Assembly (NCBI RefSeq): GCF_026230105.1
Contig: NC_079484.1
Coordinates: 4,665,805 to 4,729,804, forward strand
DNA length: 64,000 nt
Direction: 5' to 3'
Source of the DNA: Diorhabda sublineata
Taxonomy: Eukaryota; Arthropoda; Insecta; Coleoptera; Chrysomelidae
The translations under genes were made by a program, and so were the position numbers. The notes under the pieces were generated by a model that saw only the letters and a list, made by a program, of their open reading frames with translations, was not told the DNA's origin and did not search any database. Positions 25,064-37,600 of the stretch are shown here, piece after piece (position 1 is the first letter of the stretch; each line of letters begins with the position of its first letter).

Positions 25064-25069
25064 ATATCG

Positions 25070-26010
25070 GACATGTGAAGGGTGTAGCGTTGGATAAACA
25101 TATTTATACAGGGAGATGTCTTCCAAAATAATAGATACGATATACAATTTGTACCCAAATGTTTCCCAGTCTCGCCGTATTAAAGAGTTTTAAGCTATAT
25201 TGAGTAGTAAAGTGTATGATAAGGGTTGGGAAGCTGGAAATGAGCACAACTTCGACGTGGATTTTTTCAAAAAATTCCCAATCACGCCCAATCATATGAA
25301 GCAACGCATTAAGCAAAAATTACGCCCAATTGAAGAAAACAACCCTTTAAGTATAATTCAAATTTTGTTTCTTATTAAATATATGTTTAGAAAGATGTGT
25401 TGCAAATGAATTGTTTCATTATTTACCAAATAATATTTTAAAACGGCTTTCCATATGACAATAACCGAATCAGATTATTACTAAATATTATTTCCATGGT
25501 ATGTATCTTTGTTTCAGTACTACTTATAAATAATAATAATGAAAAAGATATGATAAATACATTCTATTCTTTAAGTTGTGGATGCATTTAAGCAAATATT
25601 ATTGAAAAGAAAATTGATAAGATTTGTTTATATGTCATAGGTTAATCATTTATAAAGAAAAATTGTGAATAATAATTGTTTTTCTAGTAATTATTGTAAA
25701 TTTAATGGTATCCGGAGCGCAGCGAGATAAAAATAGTTTAAACAAACATGCAAAATTTCCATAATGACGTAATTATATCTTATATGGGTATATTTTTACA
25801 CAACATAGAAATCTAATGACGATTATTTTATTTTATTCTAATCAATTTGCAAAAATAATACAAAGTGCTGAAAAATCTACGCCTTGTCTATATTAGACAT
25901 TCCAAATATGAATATCGGGTTTAAACGGTAGCCAATCCATGGTTCATACCAAATTTCCACAATCCCACTTCGCTTTCCAGTACTGTAGATTTTACAGGTC
26001 ATTTACTCGA
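25070..26010. other. AT-rich spacer with no recognisable gene
   Basis: Open frames of about 70 codons on both strands at 25104-25409 overlap each other and resemble no family that I recognise. Confidence 0.4.
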
Positions 26011-26019
26011 AGTAAACTT

Positions 26020-26315
26020 GCACTGACTAGGTATTGTAGAACTAGATGATCTGGTTTCGTCCTCCTACCCACAGAATCTTCTACTACTCTTCAGACCTAA
26101 TCTCAACGAGTATCGGCTAAAACTGGTTCAAATACGCTTTGATTCTAACGTTATCTAAGCTCAAAAATAATGTTTCGGAAAAGCACCTCCAGAATCTTCC
26201 GATTTTATCCTTATTTACTATCTCCGGGCTTCTTTCCTGGCTAAAGCATTAGTCTCTTTGATTCCTATATGCCCAGCAACCCGGACTATTATTTTTACCT
26301 ACTTCAACAAGTTTT
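26020..26315 (-). pseudogene. LINE RNase H remnant
   Basis: Minus strand 26230-26305 reads VKIIVRVAGHIGIKETNALA then RKEARR, the C-terminal part of a retrotransposon RNase H domain (the xVxGHxGIxxNxxAD block, with the last Asp changed to Ala/Leu). The sequence to its left may continue the element but is too decayed to place. Confidence 0.6.
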
Positions 26316-26319
26316 CTTC

Positions 26320-27400
26320 CATGAAAACTTCGAAAGCTAAAGACCAGCTGACTAAAATGAATCGATAATTCTTACTAGGCTCTTTTCAGGTTTATTTTTA
26401 CATTCGTATTTGATATCAGTTCCATATAATTATCTCCAACTTCTGAGGTGACCCTTTTGGTGGTAGATAACCATTTTCTGTTTAAAAATGGTATGAGCCA
26501 CTCAAATGTAGATATAAGTCAGTTAAAAACCTCAAAAATAGATGAAAACGGGCAAAAAGTATAAACTGAAAGATGTTGTAACTTTGTGAATCGATGTGCG
26601 AATATAAAGAAGAGAAAAATTGATAAAAAGTACTAAAAGGAAAGCAAGCTGTAGAAAAAGATGCTTCCGAATATGGATTCAATTCTAGAATGAGTATACA
26701 GTAGTCCTTTGTCGTTTGGAATTGGATATTTTTGTACTTGACAACTAAAAAATTTGAAATCAATAGACGTTGCGGTAAAAGTAATTATCATTTTCCAAAA
26801 ACATCCTGTATATATCACGTTGATTTTGTTAATTTGAATAATTTATTACGAATAATAATAATAATTGCAATCCAATATTATCGAAGCATGCTTATGTTCT
26901 TTAATATTAATTAGATAAAGATTTATTAAATTGGGTTTTCATAATATGTATAAACAAACATCAAACGTTTATTTTCCAACTTTGTATTTTACAGATTACG
27001 CAGCCAGCCGAAGTTTCAAAAATTGTTTGTAAATAATTTCATTAGGGGCTCGCGCAAACCAGAGCATAGCCTCGGGGTCCAAGATATACATTGTTGTAGC
27101 ATCATTATTATTACTTTCACAACCTACTGTGCCTTATTTGAAATATTTCATTTTTATTTTACTAGACGCATAAGTAGTATGCATAATTTTATAGATAAAT
27201 ATCTAGCATACGATGCAACTACCATAAAAAAACAGTTAAAAAATATAAACACAATGTATATCGACATTTATTTTTCAAATGCTGTCGCTGCATGAATATC
27301 AATTCACTCATATGGGGTTTTCAATGTCTGTTAAACTAACAGCTGCAATACTCAAACGGTTTGTTCATATTTACCATTATTATTCATAATTACACGCACG
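26320..27400. other. AT-rich spacer with no recognisable gene
   Basis: Several open frames of 60-93 codons on both strands overlap one another and lack codon structure or splice sites that would support them. Nothing is assignable. Confidence 0.4.
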
Positions 27401-27403
27401 TTT

Positions 27404-30400
27404 CAAGAACCAAGTTATCTCCTTCGGTTTATCTTACTAGGTTTAGACAACTGGCAAGTACAAGGCTTGGCAATTCTACAACGAGCATTCGGTTTAAACC
27501 TTGTAAACACAGAAAGTGATACATTTACCCTGTAGCTCCGCACAATTGCTCCACCACTTCCACCAGTTCTAGAAATCTGCAGGTGTTAAAACTACCGTCG
27601 TCTGCTGGTGAATGGACTCACTCAACTCATACTGATTAAGACAAGAACCAAGTTGTCTCCTTCGGTTTATCTTACTAGGTTTAAACAACTGGCAAGTACA
27701 AGGCTTGGCAATTCTGCAACGAGCATTCTGTTTCAACCTTGTATACACAGAAAGTGATACATTTACCCTGTAGCTCCGCACAATTGCTCCACCACTTCCA
27801 CCAGTTCTAGAAATCTGCAGGTGTTAAAACTACCGTCGTCTGCTGGTGAATGGACTCACTCAACTCATACTGATTAAGACAAGAACCAAGTTGTCTCCTT
27901 CGGTTTATCTTACTAGGTTTAAACAACTGGCAAGTACAAGGCTTGGCAATTCTGCAACGAGCATTCTGTTTCAACCTTGTATACACAGAAAGTGATACAT
28001 TTACCCTGTAGCTCCGCACAATTGCTCCACCAGTTCTAGAAATCTGCAGGTGTTAAAACTACCGTCGCCTGCTGGTGAATGGACTCACTCAACTCATACT
28101 GATTAAGACAAGAACCAAGTTATCTCCTTCGGTTTATCTTACTAGGTTTAGACAACTGGCAAGTACAAGGCTTGGCAATTCTACAACGAGCATTCGGTTT
28201 AAACCTTGTAAACACAGAAAGTGATACATTTACCCTGTAGCTCCGCACAATTGCTCCACCACTTCCACCAGTTCTAGAAATCTGCAGGTGTTAAAACTAC
28301 CGTCGTCTGCTGGTGAATGGACTCACTCAACTCATACTGATTAAGACAAGAACCAAGTTATCTCCTTCGGTTTATCTTACTAGGTTTAGACAACTGGCAA
28401 GTACAAGGCTTGGCAATTCTGCAACGAGCATTCGGTTTAAACCTTGTAAACACAGAAAGTGATACATTTACCCTGTAGCTCCGCACAATTGCTCCACCAC
28501 TTCCACCAGTTCTAGAAATCTGCAGGTGTTAAAACTACCGTCGTCTGCTGGTGAATGGACTCACTCAACTCATACTGATTAAGACAAGAACCAAGTTATC
28601 TCCTTCGGTTTATCTTACTAGGTTTAAACAACTGGCAAGTACAAGGCTTGGCAATTCTGCAACGAGCATTCGGTTTAAACCTTGTAAACACAGAAAGTGA
28701 TACATTTACCCTGTAGCTCCGCACAATTGCTCCACCACTTCCACCAGTTCTAGAAATCTGCAGGTGTTAAAACTACCGTCGTCTGCTGGTGAATGGACTC
28801 ACTCAACTCATACTGATTAAGACAAGAACCAAGTTATCTCCTTCGGTTTATCTTACTAGGTTTAAACAACTGGCAAGTACAAGGCTTGGCAATTCTGCAA
28901 CGAGCATTCGGTTTAAACCTTGTAAACACAGAAAGTGATACATTTACCCTGTAGCTCCGCACAATTGCTCCACCACTTCCACCAGTTCTAGAAATCTGCA
29001 GGTGTTAAAACTACCGTCGTCTGCTGGTGAATGGACTCACTCAACTCATACTGATTAAGACAAGAACCAAGTTATCTCCTTCGGTTTATCTTACTAGGTT
29101 TAAACAACTGGCAAGTACAAGGCTTGGCAATTCTGCAACGAGCATTCGGTTTAAACCTTGTATACACAGAAAGTGATACATTTACCCTGTAGCTCCGCAC
29201 AATTGCTCCACCACTTCCACCAGTTCTAGAAATCTGCAGGTGTTAAAACTACCGTCGTCTGCTGGTGAATGGACTCACTCAACTCATACTGATTAAGACA
29301 AGAACCAAGTTATCTCCTTCGGTTTATCTTACTAGGTTTAAACAACTGGCAAGTACAAGGCTTGGCAATTCTGCAACGAGCATTCGGTTTAAACCTTGTA
29401 AACACAGAAAGTGATACATTTACCCTGTAGCTCCGCACAATTGCTCCACCACTTCCACCAGTTCTAGAAATCTGCAGGTGTTAAAACTACCGTCGTCTGC
29501 TGGTGAATGGACTCACTCAACTCATACTGATTAAGACAAGAACCAAGTTATCTCCTTCGGTTTATCTTACTAGGTTTAAACAACTGGCAAGTACAAGGCT
29601 TGGCAATTCTGCAACGAGCATTCGGTTTAAACCTTGTATACACAGAAAGTGATACATTTACCCTGTAGCTCCGCACAATTGCTCCACCACTTCCACCAGT
29701 TCTAGAAATCTGCAGGTGTTAAAACTACCGTCGTCTGCTGGTGAATGGACTCACTCAACTCATACTGATTAAGACAAGAACCAAGTTATCTCCTTCGGTT
29801 TATCTTACTAGGTTTAAACAACTGGCAAGTACAAGGCTTGGCAATTCTGCAACGAGCATTCGGTTTAAACCTTGTAAACACAGAAAGTGATACATTTACC
29901 CTGTAGCTCCGCACAATTGCTCCACCACTTCCACCAGTTCTAGAAATCTGCAGGTGTTAAAACTACCGTCGTCTGCTGGTGAATGGACTCACTCAACTCA
30001 TACTGATTAAGACAAGAACCAAGTTATCTCCTTCGGTTTATCTTACTAGGTTTAAACAACTGGCAAGTACAAGGCTTGGCAATTCTGCAACGAGCATTCG
30101 GTTTAAACCTTGTAAACACAGAAAGTGATACATTTACCCTGTAGCTCCGCACAATTGCTCCACCACTTCCACCAGTTCTAGAAATCTGCAGGTGTTAAAA
30201 CTACCGTCGTCTGCTGGTGAATGGACTCACTCAACTCATACTGATTAAGACAAGAACCAAGTTATCTCCTTCGGTTTATCTTACTAGGTTTAAACAACTG
30301 GCAAGTACAAGGCTTGGCAATTCTGCAACGAGCATTCGGTTTAAACCTTGTAAACACAGAAAGTGATACATTTACCCTGTAGCTCCGCACAATTGCTCCA

Positions 30401-31760
30401 CCACTTCCACCAGTTCTAGAAATCTGCAGGTGTTAAAACTACCGTCGTCTGCTGGTGAATGGACTCACTCAACTCATACTGATTAAGACAAGAACCAAGT
30501 TATCTCCTTCGGTTTATCTTACTAGGTTTAAACAACTGGCAAGTACAAGGCTTGGCAATTCTGCAACGAGCATTCGGTTTAAACCTTGTAAACACAGAAA
30601 GTGATACATTTACCCTGTAGCTCCGCACAATTGCTCCACCACTTCCACCAGTTCTAGAAATCTGCAGGTGTTAAAACTACCGTCGTCTGCTGGTGAATGG
30701 ACTCACTCAACTCATACTGATTAAGACAAGAACCAAGTTATCTCCTTCGGTTTATCTTACTAGGTTTAAACAACTGGCAAGTACAAGGCTTGGCAATTCT
30801 GCAACGAGCATTCGGTTTAAACCTTGTATACACAGAAAGTGATACATTTACCCTGTAGCTCCGCACAATTGCTCCACCACTTCCACCAGTTCTAGAAATC
30901 TGCAGGTGTTAAAACTACCGTCGTCTGCTGGTGAATGGACTCACTCAACTCATACTGATTAAGACAAGAACCAAGTTATCTCCTTCGGTTTATCTTACTA
31001 GGTTTAAACAACTGGCAAGTACAAGGCTTGGCAATTCTGCAACGAGCATTCGGTTTAAACCTTGTATACACAGAAAGTGATACATTTACCCTGTAGCTCC
31101 GCACAATTGCTCCACCACTTCCACCAGTTCTAGAAATCTGCAGGTGTTAAAACTACCGTCGTCTGCTGGTGAATGGACTCACTCAACTCATACTGATTAA
31201 GACAAGAACCAAGTTATCTCCTTCGGTTTATCTTACTAGGTTTAAACAACTGGCAAGTACAAGGCTTGGCAATTCTGCAACGAGCATTCGGTTTAAACCT
31301 TGTAAACACAGAAAGTGATACATTTACCCTGTAGCTCCGCACAATTGCTCCACCACTTCCACCAGTTCTAGAAATCTGCAGGTGTTAAAACTGCCGTCGT
31401 CTGCTGGTGAATGGACTCACTCAACTCATACTGATTAAGACAAGAACCAAGTTATCTCCTTCGGTTTATCTTACTAGGTTTAAACAACTGGCAAGTACAA
31501 GGCTTGGCAATTCTGCAACGAGCATTCGGTTTAAACCTTGTAAACACAGAAAGTGATACATTTACCCTGTAGCTCCGCACAATTGCTCCACCACTTCCAC
31601 CAGTTCTAGAAATCTGCAGGTGTTAAAACTACCGTCGTCTGCTGGTGAATGGACTCACTCAACTCATACTGATTAAGACAAGAACCAAGTTATCTCCTTC
31701 GGTTTATCTTACTAGGTTTAGACAACTGGCAAGTACAAGGCTTGGCAATTCTACAACGAG
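27404..31760. repeat. Tandem array, 238-bp unit, about 18 copies
   Basis: The marker caagaaccaagtt occurs at 27404, 27642, 27880, 28109, 28347 and on at 238-bp steps; one unit is 229 bp because nine bases (acttccacc) are missing near 28030. Units are about 97-99% alike. The first, some early and the last units share tttagacaac and ctacaacgag, while central units have tttaaacaac and ctgcaacgag. Minus-strand open frames of 70 codons at 27569-27781 and 27807-28019 occur only in the units with cattctgtttcaacc; they are not conserved across the array, so I do not call them genes. The array ends inside a unit against a transposase relic at 31761. Confidence 0.93.
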
Positions 31761-32190
31761 CCTTTGACGGAAACTAGCCTTAATTCTTTGCAGCACACCA
31801 GACGTCGCCTTTGGGCTATGAAGTGGTCTCTCGTGAAGCTGATGTGCCCAATACGTCCAGAATTCGTCTTATCGTACTTGTGCTCATTTGAAGTGCTGCT
31901 GTATGCCTTTGAATAGAGCAGCGAGGGCTTCTGACAAAGGCTTCCCTTACTCGTTCAATGTTACTTACTCCTGAATGCTAGCAGTTCGTTGGGGACCCCG
32001 TGGGTTTTTCTTCAATACTGATCCGCTTGTTCAAAGGTTGTTTACCCATCGCAATATTGTGTTACGAGAAGAGATACTTCCGTTACGATGGATGTCGCGC
32101 TGAACAGCAGTTTTGGATTCGTCAATTCGAACAAAACTGTCATACGCGTACAAGCGTTCGCCTAGCATCCACGGCTCCATCTCAATGACT
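31761..32190 (-). pseudogene. Transposase N-terminal (paired helix-turn-helix) remnant
   Basis: Minus strand begins near 32187 with MEPWMLGERLYAYDSFVRID and ESKTAVQRDIHRNGSISSRN, then TILRWVNNL, a stop, TSGSVLKKNPRGP, and after a frame change SNIERVREAFVRSPRCSIQR, then STSTIRRIL. This is the two-part DNA-binding region (RWV…GSV…NIxRVREA…SxRRIL) of an insect Tc1/mariner-superfamily transposase. The catalytic part is absent because the 238-bp array begins where it should be. Confidence 0.75.
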
Positions 32191-32199
32191 GAAATGTAA

Positions 32200-32930
32200 A
32201 TGCAACGAACAAATGAAACTTTAGATACCAGTCACGTGCCCCTCCCACCATGAGCGCCCGTGTACAACCCACTTCAAAAACATCCGGTTCCCGTGAATGA
32301 CCCGTAGTCATAGAAAACGACTATACATGGAGACTTATAGTGGGTAGTTATCACTTGTAATAAAGTCATTGGAAAGACCTATATGTATTGTATTGTGAAT
32401 GTATTTTAATTATATTTGCGGTATATACACTATCACGTTCACCTCCACCATCACTTTCACAGCATTGTCACGCCAACGCCGTTCTGGTTTGCGCTAATCT
32501 TATAAATCGCAAGTACTTAAAAAACGTTCATATTCAATATCAATTCAAACATACATTATGTTAAGATCTAATTTATGTATAATATGACCAAATGCCGTTC
32601 ACACTTCACTAAAATATTCCTAATAGTTTATTTATTTCGTTTTCATTGAAAATTATTTAAAAAATGACAAGAACGAAAACTAAACTTCAAATTAAACATT
32701 GAATCTTTACAAATCATCTTCTATTTCTGCATTTTCATTAAGTTTCCTTAAAATACTACAGTCTCCAAAATATTATAACTCACCCCTCTACATTTTTATT
32801 TCATCATTAATGAATGACTTTCTTTGCATTATTTTTGGCGACTTTACAACCTAATGAACTGCTAAGAATATCAATTGATATCTGTTGATACGTAAGTTTT
32901 GAAAAAGACAAATAATTGCTTTATGACTTT
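32200..32930. other. AT-rich spacer, perhaps the 5' flank of the preceding transposon
   Basis: 32220-32340 is less AT-rich and directly upstream of the transposase relic, so may be its untranslated end. The rest shows nothing that I can assign. Confidence 0.35.
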
Positions 32931-32934
32931 ACTC

Positions 32935-33140
32935 CATTAAGATCAATTCCATTTTCTCCATTCCTATTGACGTACCTTCAAACCATGTAATCACATCAAC
33001 CGATTCTTCAGGTGTAGGAAAACGTTGACCTCGTAATTCATCCTTGATCTGCGGGAATAAGAACTGCAAATGTTCAATATCAGTTTACGCATAGCTTCGA
33101 TGTTTTCTGGTATACCAGTCGATTTGTAATGTCTTTATTA
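32935..33140 (-). pseudogene. Internally deleted mariner transposase
   Basis: Minus strand reads STGIPENIEAMRKLIL (helix-turn-helix linker, 33070-33140) and then, after a short gap, IKDELRGQRFPTPEESVD (32990-33050), which lies after the third catalytic Asp. More than 200 residues of the usual protein between them, including all catalytic residues, are missing, so this is a deletion derivative. Confidence 0.7.
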
Positions 33141-33149
33141 CATTACGCT

Positions 33150-33445
33150 CAATCACAGGGAAAACACTAAGAGACAGAATAAGGAGCAATGAAATCAGGA
33201 GAATGTGTGACGTTCCGGATATAGTGAGATGGGCCAGAACTAGAAGAAGAGCATGGAGAGATCATGTCAATAGAATGGACGACGATCGACTGGCGAAAAT
33301 CGCAAAGGAAGAGAGACCCAATACAAGTAGACCGCCTGGAAGACCACCAAAGCGCTGGTATGAGAGCTGGTCCTCGGAGTCACAACTTAGGCTGCCTCTT
33401 TGAAAACACAAGACATAGTCTTAAAATAAGAAGAAGAAGAAGACC
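33150..33445 (+). pseudogene. LINE 3' end (ORF2 C-terminus) with (AAG)n tail
   Basis: The + frame runs SITGKTLRDRIRSNEIRRM, then DIVRWARTRRRAWRDHVNRM, then DDDRLAKIAKEERPNTSRPP and GRPPKRWYESW. This is the C-terminal segment of an RTE/craft-like endonuclease-reverse transcriptase (TLxDRxRxxxIR…W..HVxRM.D.RxAK…RPPGRPPKRW). A stop at 33401-33403 is followed by a 3' tail ending in agaagaagaagaagac at about 33428-33443. It was 5'-truncated on insertion, as is normal for LINEs. Confidence 0.85.
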
Positions 33446-33489
33446 AGTCGATTTTGAACGACCGTCACGAGACAACTCAAATAGCACTC

Positions 33490-34200
33490 GTATAACAACA
33501 CGTTTTGAGTTGGTTCATCATCATCATTCAGCCTTATCTCGTCCACTGCTGGACATAGGCCTCCTCCAAATGCTTCCAGTTTTCTCTGCTCTGAGCGGTT
33601 GCTACCCAATTTGTCCATATTCTTTTAATATCATCAGTCCATCTCGTAGGGAATCTTCCTGGATTTCGTCTGTCTGTTCTCGGTTTCCAATCTAGAATTC
33701 TTTTTGTCCATCGGTTATCTTGTATCCTTGCAACATGTCCTGTCCACCGCCATTTTTGTCTATGGTCTATGATATCTTTAACTCTATCTTTAACTGTGTA
33801 ATTTGCAATTTAAGTATTGATCTTCTAGTTAATGTCAGGGTATCTGCGTCATAAGTCAGGACATTGGCTAAAGGCTTTTTCCTTAAGGCCCATTGGCACA
33901 TTTGCTTCGAACACATCTCGCAATTTACCAAACGGAGCCCATCCTAGTGTCGTCAAGACCCATCATCTGAATATCTTTGCTGTCCACATTTACTGGTTGC
34001 CTACGAACTAAATTTGTCATCATCCTGGTTTTATTGTAATTTATTTTTATACCAACTTTCCTTGTTGCGATTTGCAAATCTTGAATCATGTTTTTTGCAT
34101 CGTCTAATTCATCAGTTATGAGGACAATGTCATCTGCAAACCTTAGGTGATGTAGCCTTTCCCCATCTATGTTGATACCCTTATGTTACCACTGTAGTGT
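33490..34200 (-). pseudogene. LINE 3' end: reverse transcriptase and C-terminus
   Basis: Minus strand from 34185 reads GINIDGERLHHLRFADDIVL then ITDELDDAKNMIQDLQIA, the reverse-transcriptase catalytic FADD box. Farther on come RKVGIKINYNKTRMMTNLVR, VLTYDADTLTLTRRSILKL, KWRWTGHVARIQDNRWTKRI and WTDDIKRIWTNWVATAQSRE, ending LEEAYVQQWT near 33545. The tail is (atg)n-like catcatcatcatt. Frameshifts near 33830 and 33900 break it. It lies tail to tail with the LINE at 33150-33445. It is of the insect RTE-like type related to that LINE, but a different family. Confidence 0.88.
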
Positions 34201-34508
34201 TTTAAAAGGATGTTCCATAATAACCTTACCTAACGCAATTTTTTCAGTGGGAGAGTGTAGATTGACCGTTGTTGTCGCGTTATTGAGTTGGTTATGTATT
34301 GGTAAACTGTTTGAGTGATTTACATATGGTCTTGTCATGTAATTCATAATGGCGACAATATCTCATTATTAATTAATGGTCATGTTATGCATAAAGCGGT
34401 TCAATTGTCTCACACTCCGCTAGTGATTCCTGTTAAGGTCAAGCTGTACCTTAATTTAAAAATTACAAACAATTTTATGGAAACTTCCTTTTTCTTTTTT
34501 TTTTTTTA

Positions 34509-34555
34509 ATCATTACTATCATTATTTATCATTACTATCATTATTTATCATTACT
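34509..34555. repeat. Short tandem repeat of atcattact
   Basis: atcattactatcattattt is repeated between two and three times just upstream of the mtd exon at 34628. Confidence 0.7.
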
Positions 34556-34627
34556 GCACGATTTTTATTTAATTTGCATGGTTATTTTTTATTTCACCTC
34601 ATTATTGGTTTTCTGCTTAAATCACAG

Positions 34628-34690
34628 GTCGCGGAGGGCATCTCAAGATGTCGGAAGGGTCACAAACAAGGAAGGTTACCCTGGTATGAG
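34628..34690 (+). CDS. mtd: mtd exon a (N-terminal region)
   Basis: Acceptor aaatcacag, donor gtacgt. The frame is one base, 20 codons, two bases: SRRASQDVGRVTNKEGYPGM plus the first two bases of Arg. It includes RRAS, a basophilic kinase consensus. It is supported mainly by exact phase match to the next exon (ag|g = Arg) and by coding-like composition, so it is a little less certain than the later exons. Confidence 0.75.
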
Positions 34691-37600
34691 GTACGTATTC
34701 AATAAATTTTAAAAATCCATTTCATCTGGGGCGTAACAGCTTTTCTTGGATAATGCTTAAGACCTTGTTTCAAACTAACCAATGCAGGGGTAACTAATAT
34801 TGAAAATGGTGAAATTATTTAAATATCTGATATTTTCACTCATAAACGATTTAACACTTACACTGCCACGTATATTATTTAAGAATAGTGACTGACACGG
34901 CGTTATGTTAATAAAGTCATGTCAATCATTTTTTTCCAACTTGGTAAGGAATCAGTAGAAGCTGCGTCAAACATTTATGGTTTGTTTTACACGTTAACGC
35001 CTAACATAGAATAGAATAGATACAATAAACATACAAACTAGTTGAAAACATGCAAATATACTTACTTTTTCTAGAATGAACGAAGACAACTATTGCATTT
35101 GATCCTTCTTATTTTTGTCTGGCTTCATCCCGATTAAATATTTTTTTTGTTAAATTATAACATTTGGTACATACAATTCTTTCTTTTTCTTCTTCTCTTA
35201 CTGTCCATCCTTCTATATTACTTTGAAAAATTAAAAGCCTACGAATTTGCTCTCTAAACTTTGTTATGAAAATATTTTTATGTATAGAGATGGCGGTAGT
35301 TGCTTGAAAAATATCACTGTATTAGAAAGTACACCATCTACACAACATGTTTCAAGTTTAAAGACGCCACGTTGTTTAATATTTCTTTGGGAGCCATCAA
35401 TAGTGAACGATTTCAGTGATTTTGTCAGAATACTTTTATATGGAAGGCCTTAGCCCAACCAATATAAAAACTGAACTAGATTCTTCTCTGGGTGAGACTG
35501 CACCTTCGTTATCAATAATAAAATATTGGGTAGCAGAGTTCAAACGACTCCGAAGATCTGCATCGCAGTGGTCGACCAAATGAAGTGACGACTCCGGAAA
35601 TGTTGAAGAAAATCTCCAAATCGGTACTGGATGTACCCAAAACGGCGTTGTGAGGATGTTTCCATCCAGTGTTTGACAATATTTCACAGAAATAAACCCA
35701 AATTTTTGCGCCGTTCCGTAACCATGGGTGAAACATGGGTCTAACACTTCGCACTCGAAACCAAAGGACCTTCAAAACAATGGACTGAAAAGGGAGAAAA
35801 CTTTTGGGTCAGGTGCTTCTGGGACCGTCCTCGTATAGCGATTTTTGATTGTTTCCACACACACACATCCAAATTGTTATACCTCTTTATTTTTCTTTAA
35901 TTTACTCACTTCTAATAAAACTTTCTGCATGTCGGTTTGTCTCTACACGATCAGTTGAAACATTTTTCGTTTAAAAACATCTGAAATGTACCACAAGACA
36001 TCATTTCAAGATATAAATTGATTTGTGGACCCTCATTTCCAGTGAACCGCAGTTGTTTTTGTTTACCAGCATTTGGTTCCCATAGAGATTTTTCTGTTTC
36101 ATAATTTTTTTCTCCGTTCTCCTCTGACTCTAATATTTTATGTTCCTGGCCAGTATCTTGCTCGTCCTATTCGCTATTTTCTTTTCGAATGGTATCCTTT
36201 AACTTACTACTATCGCTTTCCTAAGATATATTCTGGCTCCGAATCAACGGCAGCAGATTCTTGCTTCTCCGAGATCAATGTCTTATGATTCGTAATGTAA
36301 AAGTCATACCTGGCCACTTGGACGTCAGTCCTTCTAGATTTTTTACTACTTTGTAGGCTATAGTAACAGTCCTTGAGATAATCATATATTACATATATAG
36401 TTACTTAAAATCTATAAAAAGTTTAGGTTAAAATTATTTTAACTACGATTCAGGGGTAGCTCAACTTTCGCAGAACAAATTTGTATAGCCACGTACTCGT
36501 TATTTTGTTTTTTTTTTTTTTTTTTCAATTTTGTTCGTATAAATTATTGTTTTATCCTGTTTCAGGAGTAAAAGCAGGAGTGTAGATCACGGCATCGCAT
36601 CGCCTTTCGATCTAGATGCATTGCGGGCCAAAGTTGACAGCCAATTCGATAGGAGTCTTGATAGAGGTAAGTGACATAATCATTAAAAACCTATCAACCA
36701 TCTAACGATAACATAAAAAACTGAAATGAGATAGAAACCATTCGTTTCAATATAATGGTTTATAATTGTTGTCAACGTCTTCTGCTAGTTTATCATTCCA
36801 ATAGTTTTGCTCAAACACCATAAAAATGTAGTAATGCAGCTCTAAGCTATCCAATTTTCTTCTTTATCAGCAGTTATGTTTCCACTCTTGGACACTGTTT
36901 TTCATATTATTCTGTCATCAAAGATGATTCGCTACTGGTCTAAATATCGTCATTTAACCTTGCAATTGGAGAGCAACAAATTAAAATATGACCACAGTAG
37001 ACTTGGATAATTGTATAAGAAACAAAAATGAAATTAGTCAGCTATGTTATCGTTACATAAAAGCTTTCTAATTCACTGACTTGTGGATAAATATTCGGAA
37101 TTATTCATAATATAAAGCCGCGTTTACACCGGAGTTAATAACACGAGTTTTTAACAAAAAGTTATTAACTTAGCTGAATCGCCAAAAAATTTCTCTTAAC
37201 AAAAGTTAATAACTCGTGTTTTCAACAGAAAATTCCATGTTATTAACAAGATTTATGTTATCCATCCAGAGTCGGTAAAGATCAAAGGAAACGTGTTATG
37301 TTTTAAACAAATGTTAATAACAAAAGTTAATGGCCTCTTTTGTTAACAACAGGTTCCTCTCTTCCCCGCAACCCCCTCGCCGCAAGTCTTTCTTTCATTG
37401 GAATGGCTTTTCTGTAGTTGGTGTCCTTTTTCCCAATTCTGTGCCCCAATTGTCCGATCAACCACTCAACATCTCAGCTGGTTGTGCGGAGGAAATTCTT
37501 GATGCTTCCGTCGCACCTTAGCTCGCCTGAAAGAGGGTCACGATCGTCTTCTTGCAGATCATTCAACATATCACTCCCACTGTACACAGTCCTTGCTATG

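Noticed and set aside
27569..28019. Two identical 70-codon minus-strand open frames
   Set aside because: They exist only in the few array units with a particular sequence variant and are lost in the other copies.
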